Source: an uncultured Lachnospiraceae bacterium
GTDB taxonomy: Bacteria > Bacillota > Clostridia > Lachnospirales > Lachnospiraceae
Reading direction: 5' to 3'
Assembly: GCA_944381615.1 (NCBI GenBank)
Contig: CALWLT010000003.1
Coordinates: 1-64,000 of the forward strand
DNA length: 64,000 bases
This document shows positions 42,525-52,302 of this stretch, in pieces (the first letter of the stretch is position 1; every line of letters begins with the position of its first letter). Under the pieces are notes generated by a model, which made no database searches, was not told the origin of the DNA, and worked only from the letters and a program-made list of their open reading frames with translations. A program made the position numbers and the translations under genes.

Positions 42525-42618
42525 AGCGCGCGTTTCCCTTGCGGGCCGCTCTCTTTTTCAGGCCGCCTTTTGCCGGGCCGCTCCCTTTTCGGGCCGCCTT
42601 TTGCGGGACGATCCCACT

Positions 42619-42644
42619 AAAAAAGCCGCCCTAAAACAGGCGGC
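42619..42644 (-). terminator. Terminator containing the stop codon of the small ORF
   Basis: On the minus strand GCCGCC and GGCGGC arms flank TGTTTTAG, followed by TTTTTT. The TAG stop of the 71-residue ORF lies in the loop, so termination occurs immediately at the end of the gene. Directly left of it (about 42530-42615) lie three GCCGCCTTTT-type repeats. Confidence 0.75.
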
Positions 42645-42846
42645 GAATCTCTTCTTCCGTTCCCGCAGCGCGGCGGCCCGTGATATACTCAAAGGCGTCC
42701 TTCCACTCCTGCGCCGGATACGTTCCCTTCCCAATCTGCGAAACCGCTTTCTTCACGGCGTCGTGATTCTTCTCCAGATGCAGATCAGACAGATACAGGC
42801 AGCCCGTCCGTTCCGTCAGTTCCTCCAATAAGCCTCTCTGTCCCAT
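42631..42846 (-). CDS. Small conserved-looking hypothetical protein
   Basis: A 71-residue soluble protein. It contains ERTGCLYLSDLHLEKNHDAV (about residues 10-29) and GTYPAQEWKDAFEYITGRRA (about 41-60), mostly helical by composition. I recognise the general pattern from small unnamed Clostridia proteins but know no function. The start at 42846 is the first ATG. A GTG four codons earlier is too close to its AAAGGAG. A terminator overlapping the stop supports it as a real transcribed gene. Confidence 0.65.
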   Translation of the reverse strand: MGQRGLLEELTERTGCLYLSDLHLEKNHDAVKKAVSQIGKGTYPAQEWKDAFEYITGRRAAGTEEEIRRLF

Positions 42847-42995
42847 AAATGTTGTCACTCCTTTGCCCGTCTTGCCCTTCTATATCGCATAATATACCAC
42901 ACTTCTACATTTTATAGCATTTCATGCGCTCAGTCAATCATCATAGCGCACACAATACCCCATTTTTGTCAAAACATAGCATAAACTATAAGAAA

Positions 42996-43427
42996 GCCCC
43001 GTCCTGCGGCGGCGCGCGGCGCGCTCTGCGCGCCGGGGCGGCGGCATTGGACGGGCAAGAGGATAGGAGGAAGGAGGCCGGCAGGCCGGATTCCGAATAT
43101 CCTCTGCGATTGCGGGAGTGCCTCAGGCACGCAGCAATCGGCTTTCGTTTTATTCTTTCGCCCCGTCCTGCGGCGGCGCGCGGCGCGCTCTGCGCGCCGG
43201 GGCGACGGCGGCATTGGACGGGCAGGAGGATAGGAGGAAGGAGGCCGGCAGGCCGGATTCCGAATATCCTCTGCGATTGCGGGAGTGCCTCAGGCACGCA
43301 GCAATCGGCTTTCGGTTTGTTCTTTTCGCCCCGTCCTGCGGCGGCGCGCGGCGCGCTCTGCGCGCCGGGGCGGCGGCATTGGACGGGCAGGAGGATGGGA
43401 GGAAGGAGGCCGGCAGGCCGGAATGGG
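42996..43427. repeat. Three tandem copies of a 164-168 bp GC-rich repeat
   Basis: Copies start at 42996, 43160 and 43328. The third is cut off after about 100 bp by the XRE gene's leader. Copies are nearly identical: the second has three extra bases (GAC in GCGACGGCGG). Each holds a GCGCGCGGCGCGC...GCGCGCC palindrome, a purine-rich AGGAGGAAGGAGG stretch, a GCCGGCAGGCCGG element and the hairpin TGCCTCAGGCA within GATTGC...GCAATC. An ORF runs through it but has no family signature. The near identity suggests recent expansion. Confidence 0.92.
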
Positions 43428-43436
43428 GGAGGGATT

Positions 43437-43757
43437 ATGTACAGCGATTTTAATTTTGCAGAGCGGCTTGCCAGCCTGCGGGAGCAGAGAGGCGTCCCCG
43501 CCCGCGATATGAGCCTTTCCCTGGGGCAGAATCCCAGCTACATCAACAAACTGGAAAACGGAAAGGCCATGCCGTCCATGGAGGTTTTTTTCTACATCTG
43601 CGACTATCTTCACGTCTCTCCGGCCGAGTTTTTTGACGAAAAAAAGAAAGCCCCGGCAAAGCTCCGGGAGATCTCCGAAGAATGCCAGGGTCTCTCCGGC
43701 GAATCGCTGGAGCACCTTCTCTTTATCATCCGGGCCATGTCGCGCCCGCATTTCTGA
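43437..43757 (+). CDS. XRE-family helix-turn-helix regulator
   Basis: A 106-residue Cro/C1-type DNA-binding protein. The HTH (about residues 8-65) includes LASLREQRGVPARDMSLSLG and NPSYINKLENGKAMPSMEVF. The C-terminal 40 residues are charged and helical. The ATG at 43437 follows GGGGGAGGG, just after the tandem repeat. A longer in-frame ORF through the repeat is rejected because it has repeat-encoded, proline/arginine-rich sequence. Target unknown. The repeat upstream may affect its expression. Confidence 0.85.
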   Translation: MYSDFNFAERLASLREQRGVPARDMSLSLGQNPSYINKLENGKAMPSMEVFFYICDYLHVSPAEFFDEKKKAPAKLREISEECQGLSGESLEHLLFIIRAMSRPHF

Positions 43758-43799
43758 TTTTTTCTGCGCCGGGCCGCTTTTGCCCCGCTTCCCGCTCTC

Positions 43800-44960
43800 T
43801 TACTGCTTCCGAAAGAACCGGGATCCGGCCAGATCCCAGAGCGCGCGGTACGCCACGCCGTCCACCACAAAATAGTAAAGGCGGGAAACGAGGAAAATAA
43901 TCGCCAGCGAGAGCAGCATATTGAGGCCGATGGAAAGCTTCTCCGTCTGCCCGTAAAACCGGCTGTAGAACCAGCAGGAAAAGGAGCTGATGACCAGCCA
44001 GTGGGTCAGATAGATTTCCAGGCTATAGGTCCCCATCCAAAGAAGCGCCCGGCGGAGAATCCCGCCCCGCCCTTCCAGGCCCGCCATCCACAGCAGGCGG
44101 AACGCGAGGATATAGACGAAGGCAACCACCACGCTGGTAAACAGCGCGTCGCCGAACGCATAGCCAAACCCGCCCTGTGAAAGCACTGCGGCGAGAACAA
44201 ACGATTTGCGCAAAAGGATCCCGCCCCCGATCAAGAGGACAGCCCCGGCGGCCGCCGCCCGCAGCCGGCAGGAGGAGGTCAGAGGCCCCGCCGCCCGCAG
44301 CTGCTCCAGCCGCTCAAGAAGCATGGCCAGAAGCGTCCCCAGGAGAAAGCAGAGATAATACACGTCCGCCCAAGTAAAAATCACGCCCAGCAGAACGGAA
44401 ACCGCCGCACAGCCCGCCGGCGTCATCTCCTGAAACATCTTCGCCAGGATGACCGAGAGAAAACCTCCGAAAAACGTATATTTTAACATCCACAGCGGCC
44501 CGTAGAAAAAGGAGACGCCCTCCGCCAGCGTGCCGTAGAGCGACTCGCGGATCAGCTCCAGCCAGCCCGGGAGCGCCGCATAGTATCCGGCCAGCCACTC
44601 ATTTCCCTGGCAGGCGGCCGCCTGCTGCGTATAGAACAGACCGCCCTTAAAAAGGAGCATGGCCAGAAGCGAGGTCATGAAAATCGGAAGAAGCAGGCGC
44701 AGATAGCGCTTCCCAACCTCCTGTCCCCAGGAAGAAAAGCGCCCTCTGAAGACCTTCTGCGCCATCAACATCCCGCTGATCATCAGAAACACACACAGCG
44801 CAAAGCTCCCGTAAGTAATGATCGGAAACGGCCCCCACTCCATCAGCGCATTGACCTTGCGGCTCCCCCAGCTGCCGAACGCACCCAGCCAGTGCGTGAT
44901 AAACACGCTGAAGCAGGCAAACGCCTTTAATACCGTAATATCCTCATATTTCTTCATCAT
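43800..44960 (-). CDS. Acyltransferase 3 family membrane protein
   Basis: A 386-residue polytopic protein with about ten hydrophobic segments, matching the acyltransferase-3 family. The family's N-terminal His is in VFITHWLGAFG (about residues 18-28). Family members transfer acetyl or succinyl groups across the membrane to glycans, peptidoglycan or lipids. No SGNH esterase domain is attached, unlike OatA. It could decorate the surface polysaccharides encoded at the window's ends, but it is not linked to them. Confidence 0.85.
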   Translation of the reverse strand: MMKKYEDITVLKAFACFSVFITHWLGAFGSWGSRKVNALMEWGPFPIITYGSFALCVFLMISGMLMAQKVFRGRFSSWGQEVGKRYLRLLLPIFMTSLLAMLLFKGGLFYTQQAAACQGNEWLAGYYAALPGWLELIRESLYGTLAEGVSFFYGPLWMLKYTFFGGFLSVILAKMFQEMTPAGCAAVSVLLGVIFTWADVYYLCFLLGTLLAMLLERLEQLRAAGPLTSSCRLRAAAAGAVLLIGGGILLRKSFVLAAVLSQGGFGYAFGDALFTSVVVAFVYILAFRLLWMAGLEGRGGILRRALLWMGTYSLEIYLTHWLVISSFSCWFYSRFYGQTEKLSIGLNMLLSLAIIFLVSRLYYFVVDGVAYRALWDLAGSRFFRKQ

Positions 44961-44984
44961 ACCTTCTCCGAACCGTTTTCAGAC

Positions 44985-45063
44985 GAAAAAACGGGGCGCT
45001 GCAAACTCCGGCTTTTCAAGGCTTTCTGCATCCGTCTGAAAAGCTCTCATTCCAACGCCCCGC
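44985..45063 (-). terminator. Terminator-like structure between ilvC and the acyltransferase gene
   Basis: On the minus strand GGGGCG (45054-45060) and CGCCCC (44992-44998) pair around a long region with its own CTTTTC/GAAAAG stem, followed by TTTTTT. A competing pairing, CTTTTCAGACG with CGTCTGAAAA, interleaves with the terminator stem. It most likely ends the ilvN-ilvC transcript. Confidence 0.55.
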
Positions 45064-45094
45064 CTGCCCGCGGCCTGTGCCGCAGGTCTGCCTC

Positions 45095-46219
<1,125 letters not shown>

Positions 46220-46720
46220 TTACGGGAGATAGCGGACATCGTCAGCTCCGCGGGAAAGACCGGTAAGGCCTGTCCGCGCCAGCTCCAGAATCTCATAGTC
46301 CTCCAGAAGATTGATCATCGCGTCCAGCTTCGACTGATCGCCGGTCAGCATAACCGTGACGGATTCCTTGCCCACGTCCACGATGGAAGCGCGGAAAATC
46401 TCGGAGATGGCGTTGATGGCCAGCCGCTGTCCGGCGTTGGCCCGCACCTTGACCAGCATCAGCTCCCGGTACACAGAATGCCCCTCGCGCAGCTCCTTGA
46501 TGTCATGCACGTCCTCCAGCTTCCCCAGCTGCTTGCGGATCTGCTCCAGGACCTGCTGATCGCCGAACGAAACCACCGTCATCCTCGAATAGCGCGGATC
46601 CGCCGTCACGCCTACCGTCAGGCTCTCGATGTTATACCCGCGGCGGCTGAACAGGCCGGCCACCCGGCTCAAAACGCCGGCAGTGTTATCTACCAGCAGC
46701 GATAAAACAATTCTGCTCAT
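46220..46720 (-). CDS. ilvN: Acetolactate synthase regulatory (small) subunit
   Basis: A 166-residue IlvN/IlvH-type subunit. The N-terminal ACT domain begins VLSLLVDNTAGVLSRVAGLF and includes SRRGYNIESLTVG (about residues 25-37). The C-terminal domain ends with LARTGLTGLSRG. It gives valine feedback control to acetolactate synthase. No catalytic ilvB lies beside it, unlike in many bacteria. It is followed by ilvC and driven by a strong promoter. Confidence 0.94.
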   Translation of the reverse strand: MSRIVLSLLVDNTAGVLSRVAGLFSRRGYNIESLTVGVTADPRYSRMTVVSFGDQQVLEQIRKQLGKLEDVHDIKELREGHSVYRELMLVKVRANAGQRLAINAISEIFRASIVDVGKESVTVMLTGDQSKLDAMINLLEDYEILELARTGLTGLSRGADDVRYLP

Positions 46721-46753
46721 GATGTCTCTTCACCTCGTTATGTATTACACTTT

Positions 46754-46782
46754 ATGATAGCAACCGGCGCCGTCTTTGTCAA
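46754..46782 (-). promoter_or_regulatory. ilvN-ilvC promoter
   Basis: Minus-strand TTGACA (46777-46782), a 17-bp spacer, and TATCAT (46754-46759). It is only about 30 nt before the ilvN start, leaving no room for a T-box or attenuator. Confidence 0.75.
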
Positions 46783-46889
46783 CTAATTAAAAGGAATGAT
46801 ACCTATTCCCCCCGGCTATACCGCGGGCCGTCCGGGCCTCGTTTGGGCCCGGCTTTCCCGCCCGTCCGGGCCCGGCCTCACAGTCTCTT

Positions 46890-47783
46890 TCAGCCCGCGG
46901 CGGGCCCGTATTTTTCCCGCAGGATCCGCTCCCAGTCCGGCCCGTATTTGAACCGCATCTTGAGCTCGGAGCCCACGCTGATGATGTGCGTCTCGTCGGG
47001 GATTTCCTCCCGCTCATACCAGCCGGCCTCCGAAAGCTCGTCCTCCTGCAGGCGGATCGTATCCTCGCCGTCCAGATCGGCAAAAAAGCCGATCATCTCC
47101 GTGTCGGTAAAGGCCCACGGCTGGCTCTTGAAATAGCGGATGTTTTTGACCCGCAGGCCCACCTCCTCCATTACCTCGCGTCGGACCGTCTCCTCAAAGG
47201 TCTCCCCGATCTCCACGAAACCGGCGATCAGGGCGTAGCCGCGGTACGCGCTGCGCGCCGTCACATAGCGCGACATCAGAAGACGGTTTCCGTCCGTTAC
47301 CGCCACGATGATGGCCGGCGAGATCTTAGGGTACTCCGTCAGCCCGCAGGCCGGACAGACCAGGGCGCGCTCCGTCCTGCTGTGCTCCGTGCGGTGGCCG
47401 CAGCGGCCGCAGAAGCGCCGGCTCTCCCGCCAGCGCGCCAGCTGCAGGGCCGTGATGGCCGCAAACGCCAGGTGCATCGGCTCCATGGCCCGGATATCCT
47501 GGCTCTTCTTCCAGACGAGCGCCGGATCCGGCGTCTCCTCCTTTTCAGTCTCCAGAAGAAAATACGGCCTTCCGTCCAAGGCAAACAGATAGACGGCCTG
47601 CTCCGAAAGGCCGTCCGCCCATCCCGTAAACTCCCCCGCCGCGGGAATCTCCAGCCGGTTTTTCACGCCCGTCTCCCGCAGAAGGATTCTTCCCCTCTGC
47701 ACACAGAAGACCGGATCCTCCGGTTTCGGCGTCTCCTGCCGGTATGTATTGTCATAACGATGCGGTGCAATGTCCTGAATCAT
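46890..47783 (-). CDS. nudC: NADH pyrophosphatase/NAD-capped RNA hydrolase NudC
   Basis: A 297-residue NudC. An N-terminal domain (about 1-115), a four-Cys zinc ribbon (CGRCGH...CPACG, about residues 122-145), and a Nudix domain with the box GFVEIGETFEETVRREVMEE (about 192-211), then VGL. The C-terminal SQPWAFTDTEMIGF matches the NADH-specific SQPWPFPxS motif in changed form (F-T-D-T-E in place of FPxS). It hydrolyses NADH or NAD caps. Monogenic, with short GC-rich repeats just downstream. Confidence 0.9.
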   Translation of the reverse strand: MIQDIAPHRYDNTYRQETPKPEDPVFCVQRGRILLRETGVKNRLEIPAAGEFTGWADGLSEQAVYLFALDGRPYFLLETEKEETPDPALVWKKSQDIRAMEPMHLAFAAITALQLARWRESRRFCGRCGHRTEHSRTERALVCPACGLTEYPKISPAIIVAVTDGNRLLMSRYVTARSAYRGYALIAGFVEIGETFEETVRREVMEEVGLRVKNIRYFKSQPWAFTDTEMIGFFADLDGEDTIRLQEDELSEAGWYEREEIPDETHIISVGSELKMRFKYGPDWERILREKYGPAAG

Positions 47784-47811
47784 CTTCCGTCCTCACTCTT
47801 TTTCAGGTTTT

Positions 47812-47895
47812 CTTCTCAGGAAAGCCGCCCTTTCCCGAGCTTCTTTTAGGGAAAACCGCCTTTTCCCGGTCTCCTTCTCAGGAAAGCCGTCCCTT
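47812..47895. repeat. Short tandem repeat starting at the 3' end of nspC
   Basis: Three imperfect units of about 30 bp (TTCTCAGGAAAGCCGCCCTT type) start at about 47812, 47840 and 47872. The last one contains the stop codon and final codons of nspC. Confidence 0.68.
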
Positions 47896-49065
47896 GAAAT
47901 CCTCATAGCCGAACCGGCGGATCTGCTCCACCCGCCCGTCCTCCCGCCACAGAAGAATCGACGGCAGCGGCATCCCGTTAAACGTGTTGTTTTTTACCAT
48001 CGTATAGAGGGCCATATCGCCGAACACCAGCCGCGTCCCCTCCGACAGCGGCCGGTCGAAGGAATATTCCCCGATGACGTCGCCCGACAGGCAGGTCGGC
48101 CCGCCCAGGCGGTACGTGTGCGCTTTCCTGCCCGGCATCCCGCTTCCCAGAAGCGGCGGCCGGTAGGGCATCTCCAGCACATCCGGCATATGGCAGGCCG
48201 CCGAGGTGTCCACAATCGCGATGTCTCCCCCGTTCTTTAACGTGTCCAGCACGGAGGTTACCAGATAGCCGGCGTTTAACACCACCGCCTCGCCCGGCTC
48301 CAGGTAGACCTCCACGCCGTAGCGCTCCCGGATCTCCCGAATCAGCCGGATCAGGCGCTCCCGGTCATATCCGTCCCGCGTGATGTGATGGCCGCCGCCG
48401 AGGTTCAGCCATTTCACGCGCGAAAAATAGCGCCCGAATGCCTTCTCGGCCGCCCTGAACGTAATCTCCAGCGCATCGGAATTCTGCTCGCAGAGCGTGT
48501 GCATATGAAACCCGGAAAGAAGCGGGAGAAGCTCCGTCTCAAAATCCTTCTCCGCCTCCAGCGCCGCAGCCGTCGTCCCCAGCCGCGAACCGGGCGCGCA
48601 GGGATCGTAGATCGCCGGTCCCTCCTGCGTCGAACACTCCGGGTTCAGGCGCAGCCCGGCCTGCCGCCCGGCCGCCCTTACCTGCCCCGCAAACCGGCGC
48701 GCCTGCGCGGGCGTGTTGAAGATCACGTGATCCGCAGCCTGCAGAAGCTCCTCCATCTCGTCCGCCCGGTACGCGGGCGAAAACACATGCGTCTCGCCGC
48801 CGAATTCCTCGTGTCCCAGCCGCGCCTCGTAAAGCCCGCTGGCCGCCGTCCCGGCAAGCGCCGTCCGCAGAAGCGGATACAGCGCAAACGCAGAAAACGC
48901 CTTCTGCGCCAGCAGGATGCGCGCGCCCGACTGAGCCTGTACTTCCCTCAGAATCTCCAGATTCTGTTTCAGGCGCGTCTCATCCAGCAGATAAAACGGC
49001 GTGCGAAACGCCGCCGAATCACGGATAACGGCGGCCGCGCGGGCCGCCTCATTTTCAAATCCCAT
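47878..49065 (-). CDS. nspC: Carboxynorspermidine/carboxyspermidine decarboxylase
   Basis: A 395-residue PLP enzyme of the alanine-racemase-like fold. The PLP Lys is in ILLAQKAFS (about residues 50-58). Gly-rich NLGGGHHITRDGY (about 227-239) holds the phosphate, and VYLEPGEAVV (about 259-268) and VDTSAACHMPDVLEMPYRP are typical of NspC. It decarboxylates carboxyspermidine or carboxynorspermidine. It lies 27 nt downstream of the dehydrogenase that would make its substrate. Confidence 0.93.
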   Translation of the reverse strand: MGFENEAARAAAVIRDSAAFRTPFYLLDETRLKQNLEILREVQAQSGARILLAQKAFSAFALYPLLRTALAGTAASGLYEARLGHEEFGGETHVFSPAYRADEMEELLQAADHVIFNTPAQARRFAGQVRAAGRQAGLRLNPECSTQEGPAIYDPCAPGSRLGTTAAALEAEKDFETELLPLLSGFHMHTLCEQNSDALEITFRAAEKAFGRYFSRVKWLNLGGGHHITRDGYDRERLIRLIREIRERYGVEVYLEPGEAVVLNAGYLVTSVLDTLKNGGDIAIVDTSAACHMPDVLEMPYRPPLLGSGMPGRKAHTYRLGGPTCLSGDVIGEYSFDRPLSEGTRLVFGDMALYTMVKNNTFNGMPLPSILLWREDGRVEQIRRFGYEDFKGRLS

Positions 49066-49092
49066 CTGTCTCCTCTCCTGCCGGAACCGCCC

Positions 49093-50295
49093 TTAATCGA
49101 CCAGCTTCGGATCGCGCGATTCCTTCCATGGAAGGCCCCAGCGGTTCAGCGCCTCCATGAAGGGATCCGGATCAAATTCCTCGATGTTGTAGACGCCCGG
49201 CTTCTGCCAGGTCCCGTTCATGACCAGCATGGCGCCGATCATGGCCGGCACGCCCGTCGTGTAGGAGATCGCCTGCGAGCCCACCTCGCGGTAGCACTCC
49301 TGATGATCGCAGATGTTGTAGAGATAATATTTTTTATCTTTTCCGTCCTTTTTGCCCTGGAAAATGCAGCCGATGTTGGTCTTTCCTACCGTCCGCGGGC
49401 CCAGCGACGCCGGATCCGGCAGCACGGCCTTCAGAAACTGCAGCGGCACGATCTCCTTTCCCTCGTAGAGGATCGGCTTGATGGAGGTCATTCCCACGTC
49501 CTCCAGGCAGCGCAGGTGCGTCAGGTAACTCTCGCCGAAGGTCATAAAGAAGCGGATGCGCTTAATCCCCGGAAGGTTTAACGCCAGCGACTCGATCTCC
49601 TCGTGATGCAGAAGATACATATCCTTCTTCCCCACCCCGTCAAAATCATAGACGCGCTTGATCTCCATGGGCTTCGTCTCGACCCAGTGGCCGTTCTCCC
49701 AGTAGGAGCCGTTGGCCGACACCTCGCGGATGTTGATCTCCGGATTGAAATTCGTGGCGAAGGGATAGCCGTGATCGCCGCCGTTGCAGTCCAGGATATC
49801 CAGGTACTCGATCTCGTCAAATTCATGCTTGAGCGCATAGGCGGAGAACACGCCCGTCACGCCCGGGTCAAACCCGCTTCCCAGAAGCGCGGTAATCCCG
49901 GCTTCCCGGAACCGGTCGCGGTACGCCCACTGCCACTTATACTCAAACTTCGCCGTATCCTCCGGCTCGTAGTTGGCCGTATCTACGTAGTGCGTCTTCG
50001 TCGCCAGACAGGCGTCCATGATCGTCAGATCCTGATAGGGGAGCGCCAGATTCAGCACAACGTCGGGTTTAAAATCTTCGATCAGCGCGATCAGCTCGTC
50101 CACATGATCCGCATTGACCTGCGCCGTGCGGATCTTCGTCCGGGTCGTCCCCGAAAGCTTTTCCTTCAGCGCGTCGCATTTTGATTTTGTCCGGCTGGCA
50201 ATGCAGATCTCCTCAAACGCCTCGCTGTTCTGGCAGCACTTGTGAATCGCCACGGAAGCCACCCCGCCGCAGCCGATGATCAATGCTTTTCCCAT
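49093..50295 (-). CDS. Carboxynorspermidine/carboxyspermidine dehydrogenase (saccharopine dehydrogenase family)
   Basis: A 400-residue oxidoreductase with an N-terminal ALIIGCGGVASVAIHKC dinucleotide fold and NLALPYQDLTIMDACLATKT (about residues 81-100). NYEPEDTAKFEYKWQW and FDPGVTGVFSAYA are typical of the carboxynorspermidine synthase branch. It condenses a diamine (putrescine or diaminopropane) with aspartate semialdehyde using NAD(P)H, giving the substrate of nspC. First gene of a two-gene operon with its own promoter. Putrescine, and hence carboxyspermidine, is the likely substrate because the speA-speB route lies nearby. Confidence 0.9.
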   Translation of the reverse strand: MGKALIIGCGGVASVAIHKCCQNSEAFEEICIASRTKSKCDALKEKLSGTTRTKIRTAQVNADHVDELIALIEDFKPDVVLNLALPYQDLTIMDACLATKTHYVDTANYEPEDTAKFEYKWQWAYRDRFREAGITALLGSGFDPGVTGVFSAYALKHEFDEIEYLDILDCNGGDHGYPFATNFNPEINIREVSANGSYWENGHWVETKPMEIKRVYDFDGVGKKDMYLLHHEEIESLALNLPGIKRIRFFMTFGESYLTHLRCLEDVGMTSIKPILYEGKEIVPLQFLKAVLPDPASLGPRTVGKTNIGCIFQGKKDGKDKKYYLYNICDHQECYREVGSQAISYTTGVPAMIGAMLVMNGTWQKPGVYNIEEFDPDPFMEALNRWGLPWKESRDPKLVD

Positions 50296-50333
50296 CTCAT
50301 GTCCTCCTTCTTAAAATCGATCGTATGAATCCA

Positions 50334-50363
50334 ATTATACGCGTTCTTTACCTGAAAAGTCAA
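50334..50363 (-). promoter_or_regulatory. Promoter of the carboxyspermidine operon
   Basis: Minus-strand TTGACT (50358-50363), an 18-bp spacer, and TATAAT (50334-50339). The -35 box overlaps the stop codon of ptsI, so the two are separately promoted though on the same strand. Confidence 0.72.
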
Positions 50364-52009
50364 ATCGTTTTCCCGCCTGCGACTTCCGTTTCGCGCACGA
50401 TTTTCCTGAGCGGCAGGATCGCCGCCGGGGAAACGGAAAGCTCATCCACGCCCAGCTCCAGAAATTCCCGTGTCATGGCCGGATCGGCCCCCAGCTCGCC
50501 GCAGACGGCGGTCTGAATGCCGGCCCGGCGGGCGTTTTTTACCGTCATCCGGATCAGCGCCAGGACCGCCGGATGATGCGGATCAAAAAAGCGTTCCAGC
50601 CGCGGGTTCTGCCGGTCCAGCGCCAGCGTGTACTGCGTCAGATCGTTGGTGCCGATGCTGAAAAAATCCGCCTCCTTCGCCAGCTCCCCGCTTAAAAGGG
50701 CCGCGGCCGGCGTCTCGATCATGATGCCCTGGCGCGGCAGCCGGCAGCTGATCCCCCGCGCCTTTAACTCCTTCCAGGCCTCCTCTGCCAGCGCCCTGGC
50801 CGCCCGGACCTCCCACAGACTGGCGATCATCGGGTACAGGATCGAGAGGTTTCCGAACGCGGCGGCCCGCAGAAGCGCCCTGAGCTGCGTCTTAAAAATC
50901 TCCGGCCGCGCAAGGCAGATGCGGATGGCGCGGCAGCCCAGAGCCGGATTGTCCTCCTTCTCCATGCCAAAATAGGGGCACTGCTTGTCCGCGCCGATGT
51001 CCAGCGTGCGGATGACGACCGGCTTTCCCCCCATGGCCGTTACCGCCGCCCGGTAGACCTGAAACTGCTCCTCCTCCGTCGGGAAATGATCTTTCTCCAG
51101 ATAGAGAAATTCGCTGCGGAACAAACCGATGCCCCCGGCGTCGTGTTCGATCGCCGCCGGCAGCTCGGCCAGGCTTCCGACGTTGGCAAAAATCTGAATG
51201 CGCCGGCCGTCGGGCGTCACGTTCTCCTTCCCCTTAAGCGACTGCAGCAGCGCGGTTTCCCTTGCCTCTGCTTCCTGCCGCTCCCGCATGCGAAGAAGCG
51301 TCCCGCCGTCCGGATCCACAAAGAGCGTGCCGGCGTTCCCGTCCACAATGGCCATCCTCCCGTCGATGCGTTCGTCCGGCGAAAACGGCACGCCGCAGAG
51401 CGCGGGGATTCCCATCGTCCGCGCCAGGATCGCCGAATGGGAGTTGGCAGACCCGCCGGCCGTCACAAACGCCAACACGCTCTTCCGATCCAGCTTGACC
51501 GTCTCCGAAGGGGTCAGATCTTCCGCCGCGATAATCGCAGGCGGCCCGGCCGCCTCCTCCTCTGCCCGCACGCTCCCCTCCCCCGCAAGGCAGCCGAGCA
51601 GACGGTCGCAGACGTCCCGCACATCCGCCGCCCGGGCGTGCAGATACTCATCTTCCGCCTGGCCGAGCATACGGGCAAACTGCTCGCCCGCCTCGGTAAC
51701 CGCCTCTTCCGCGCTGACTTTTTGCGTCCTCAGAATCCGGCTGACCGCCTCCAGGAATTCCTCGTCTCTTACCATGACCTGATGAAATTCAAAAATAGAC
51801 GCCTGCGTCTTCCCTACCTCGCGCAGCGCCCGCGCATAAATCTCTCTCAGCTGTCCGGCCGCCTCTTCTCTCGCGCGCGCAAAGCGCCGAAGCTCCGTCT
51901 CGGCGTCCGCCGCCCGCCGCCCGCTGACCGCGCGCTTCTCTCTCCGGTAAACCCGGATCGGGCCGATGGCAATGCCGCCGGATACGCCCTTTCCCTGAAA
52001 CGTCTGCAT
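50360..52009 (-). CDS. ptsI: PEP-protein phosphotransferase (PTS enzyme I)
   Basis: A 549-residue enzyme I. The phospho-His lies in TAGGSANSHSAILARTMGIP (about residues 178-197). The PEP-binding TIM barrel includes GIGLFRSEFLYLEKD (about 289-303), IRTLDIGADKQ (about 334-344), SIGTNDLTQYTLALDRQN, and the catalytic Cys in VCGELGADP (about 500-508). It starts the PTS phosphorelay from PEP to HPr. HPr is not adjacent. A few residues shorter than average at the N-terminus. Confidence 0.94.
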   Translation of the reverse strand: MQTFQGKGVSGGIAIGPIRVYRREKRAVSGRRAADAETELRRFARAREEAAGQLREIYARALREVGKTQASIFEFHQVMVRDEEFLEAVSRILRTQKVSAEEAVTEAGEQFARMLGQAEDEYLHARAADVRDVCDRLLGCLAGEGSVRAEEEAAGPPAIIAAEDLTPSETVKLDRKSVLAFVTAGGSANSHSAILARTMGIPALCGVPFSPDERIDGRMAIVDGNAGTLFVDPDGGTLLRMRERQEAEARETALLQSLKGKENVTPDGRRIQIFANVGSLAELPAAIEHDAGGIGLFRSEFLYLEKDHFPTEEEQFQVYRAAVTAMGGKPVVIRTLDIGADKQCPYFGMEKEDNPALGCRAIRICLARPEIFKTQLRALLRAAAFGNLSILYPMIASLWEVRAARALAEEAWKELKARGISCRLPRQGIMIETPAAALLSGELAKEADFFSIGTNDLTQYTLALDRQNPRLERFFDPHHPAVLALIRMTVKNARRAGIQTAVCGELGADPAMTREFLELGVDELSVSPAAILPLRKIVRETEVAGGKTI

Positions 52010-52063
52010 ACCTGTTCCCCCGCATCCTCCGATATGGTTTTCCTGCTTTCTGTTATCATTTCT

Positions 52064-52092
52064 ATTATCGCCCCGTCCCGCCGTTTTGACAA
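52064..52092 (-). promoter_or_regulatory. ptsI promoter
   Basis: Minus-strand TTGTCA (52087-52092), a 17-bp spacer, and GATAAT (52064-52069). Confidence 0.6.
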
Positions 52093-52187
52093 GCAGATCC
52101 CGCCGCCCGCCGCTTCTTTTTCACACGGATTTACACGGGCAAAACACGCCCCGGCACATGCACAAAACACGCCCCGGCGCGTGTTTC

Positions 52188-52216
52188 TTGACATTTTCGC
52201 GCTCTTTTGCTATAGT
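52188..52216 (+). promoter_or_regulatory. Promoter of the SH3/SleB lipoprotein gene
   Basis: TTGACA (52188-52193), a 17-bp spacer, and TATAGT (52211-52216). Just upstream, AAAACACGCCCCGGC occurs twice as a direct repeat (about 52141 and 52164). Confidence 0.75.
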
Positions 52217-52302
52217 AATAGCAGCAATTTGTAATATTTTTGTAACAATTATCCTGTTCCCGATCCCATCCGATCGCAGGATCCTTCCGGAGGTTTTTAT
52301 TT

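Noticed and set aside
42996..43427. CRISPR array
   Set aside because: The units are 164-168 bp and nearly identical along their whole length. There are no short repeats with unique spacers and no cas genes.
42924..43757. A 277-codon frame running through the tandem repeat into the XRE gene
   Set aside because: The N-terminal 170 codons are the repeat read through in shifting frames, rich in Arg/Ala/Gly, with no ribosome-binding site at the start. The XRE domain has its own good start at 43437.
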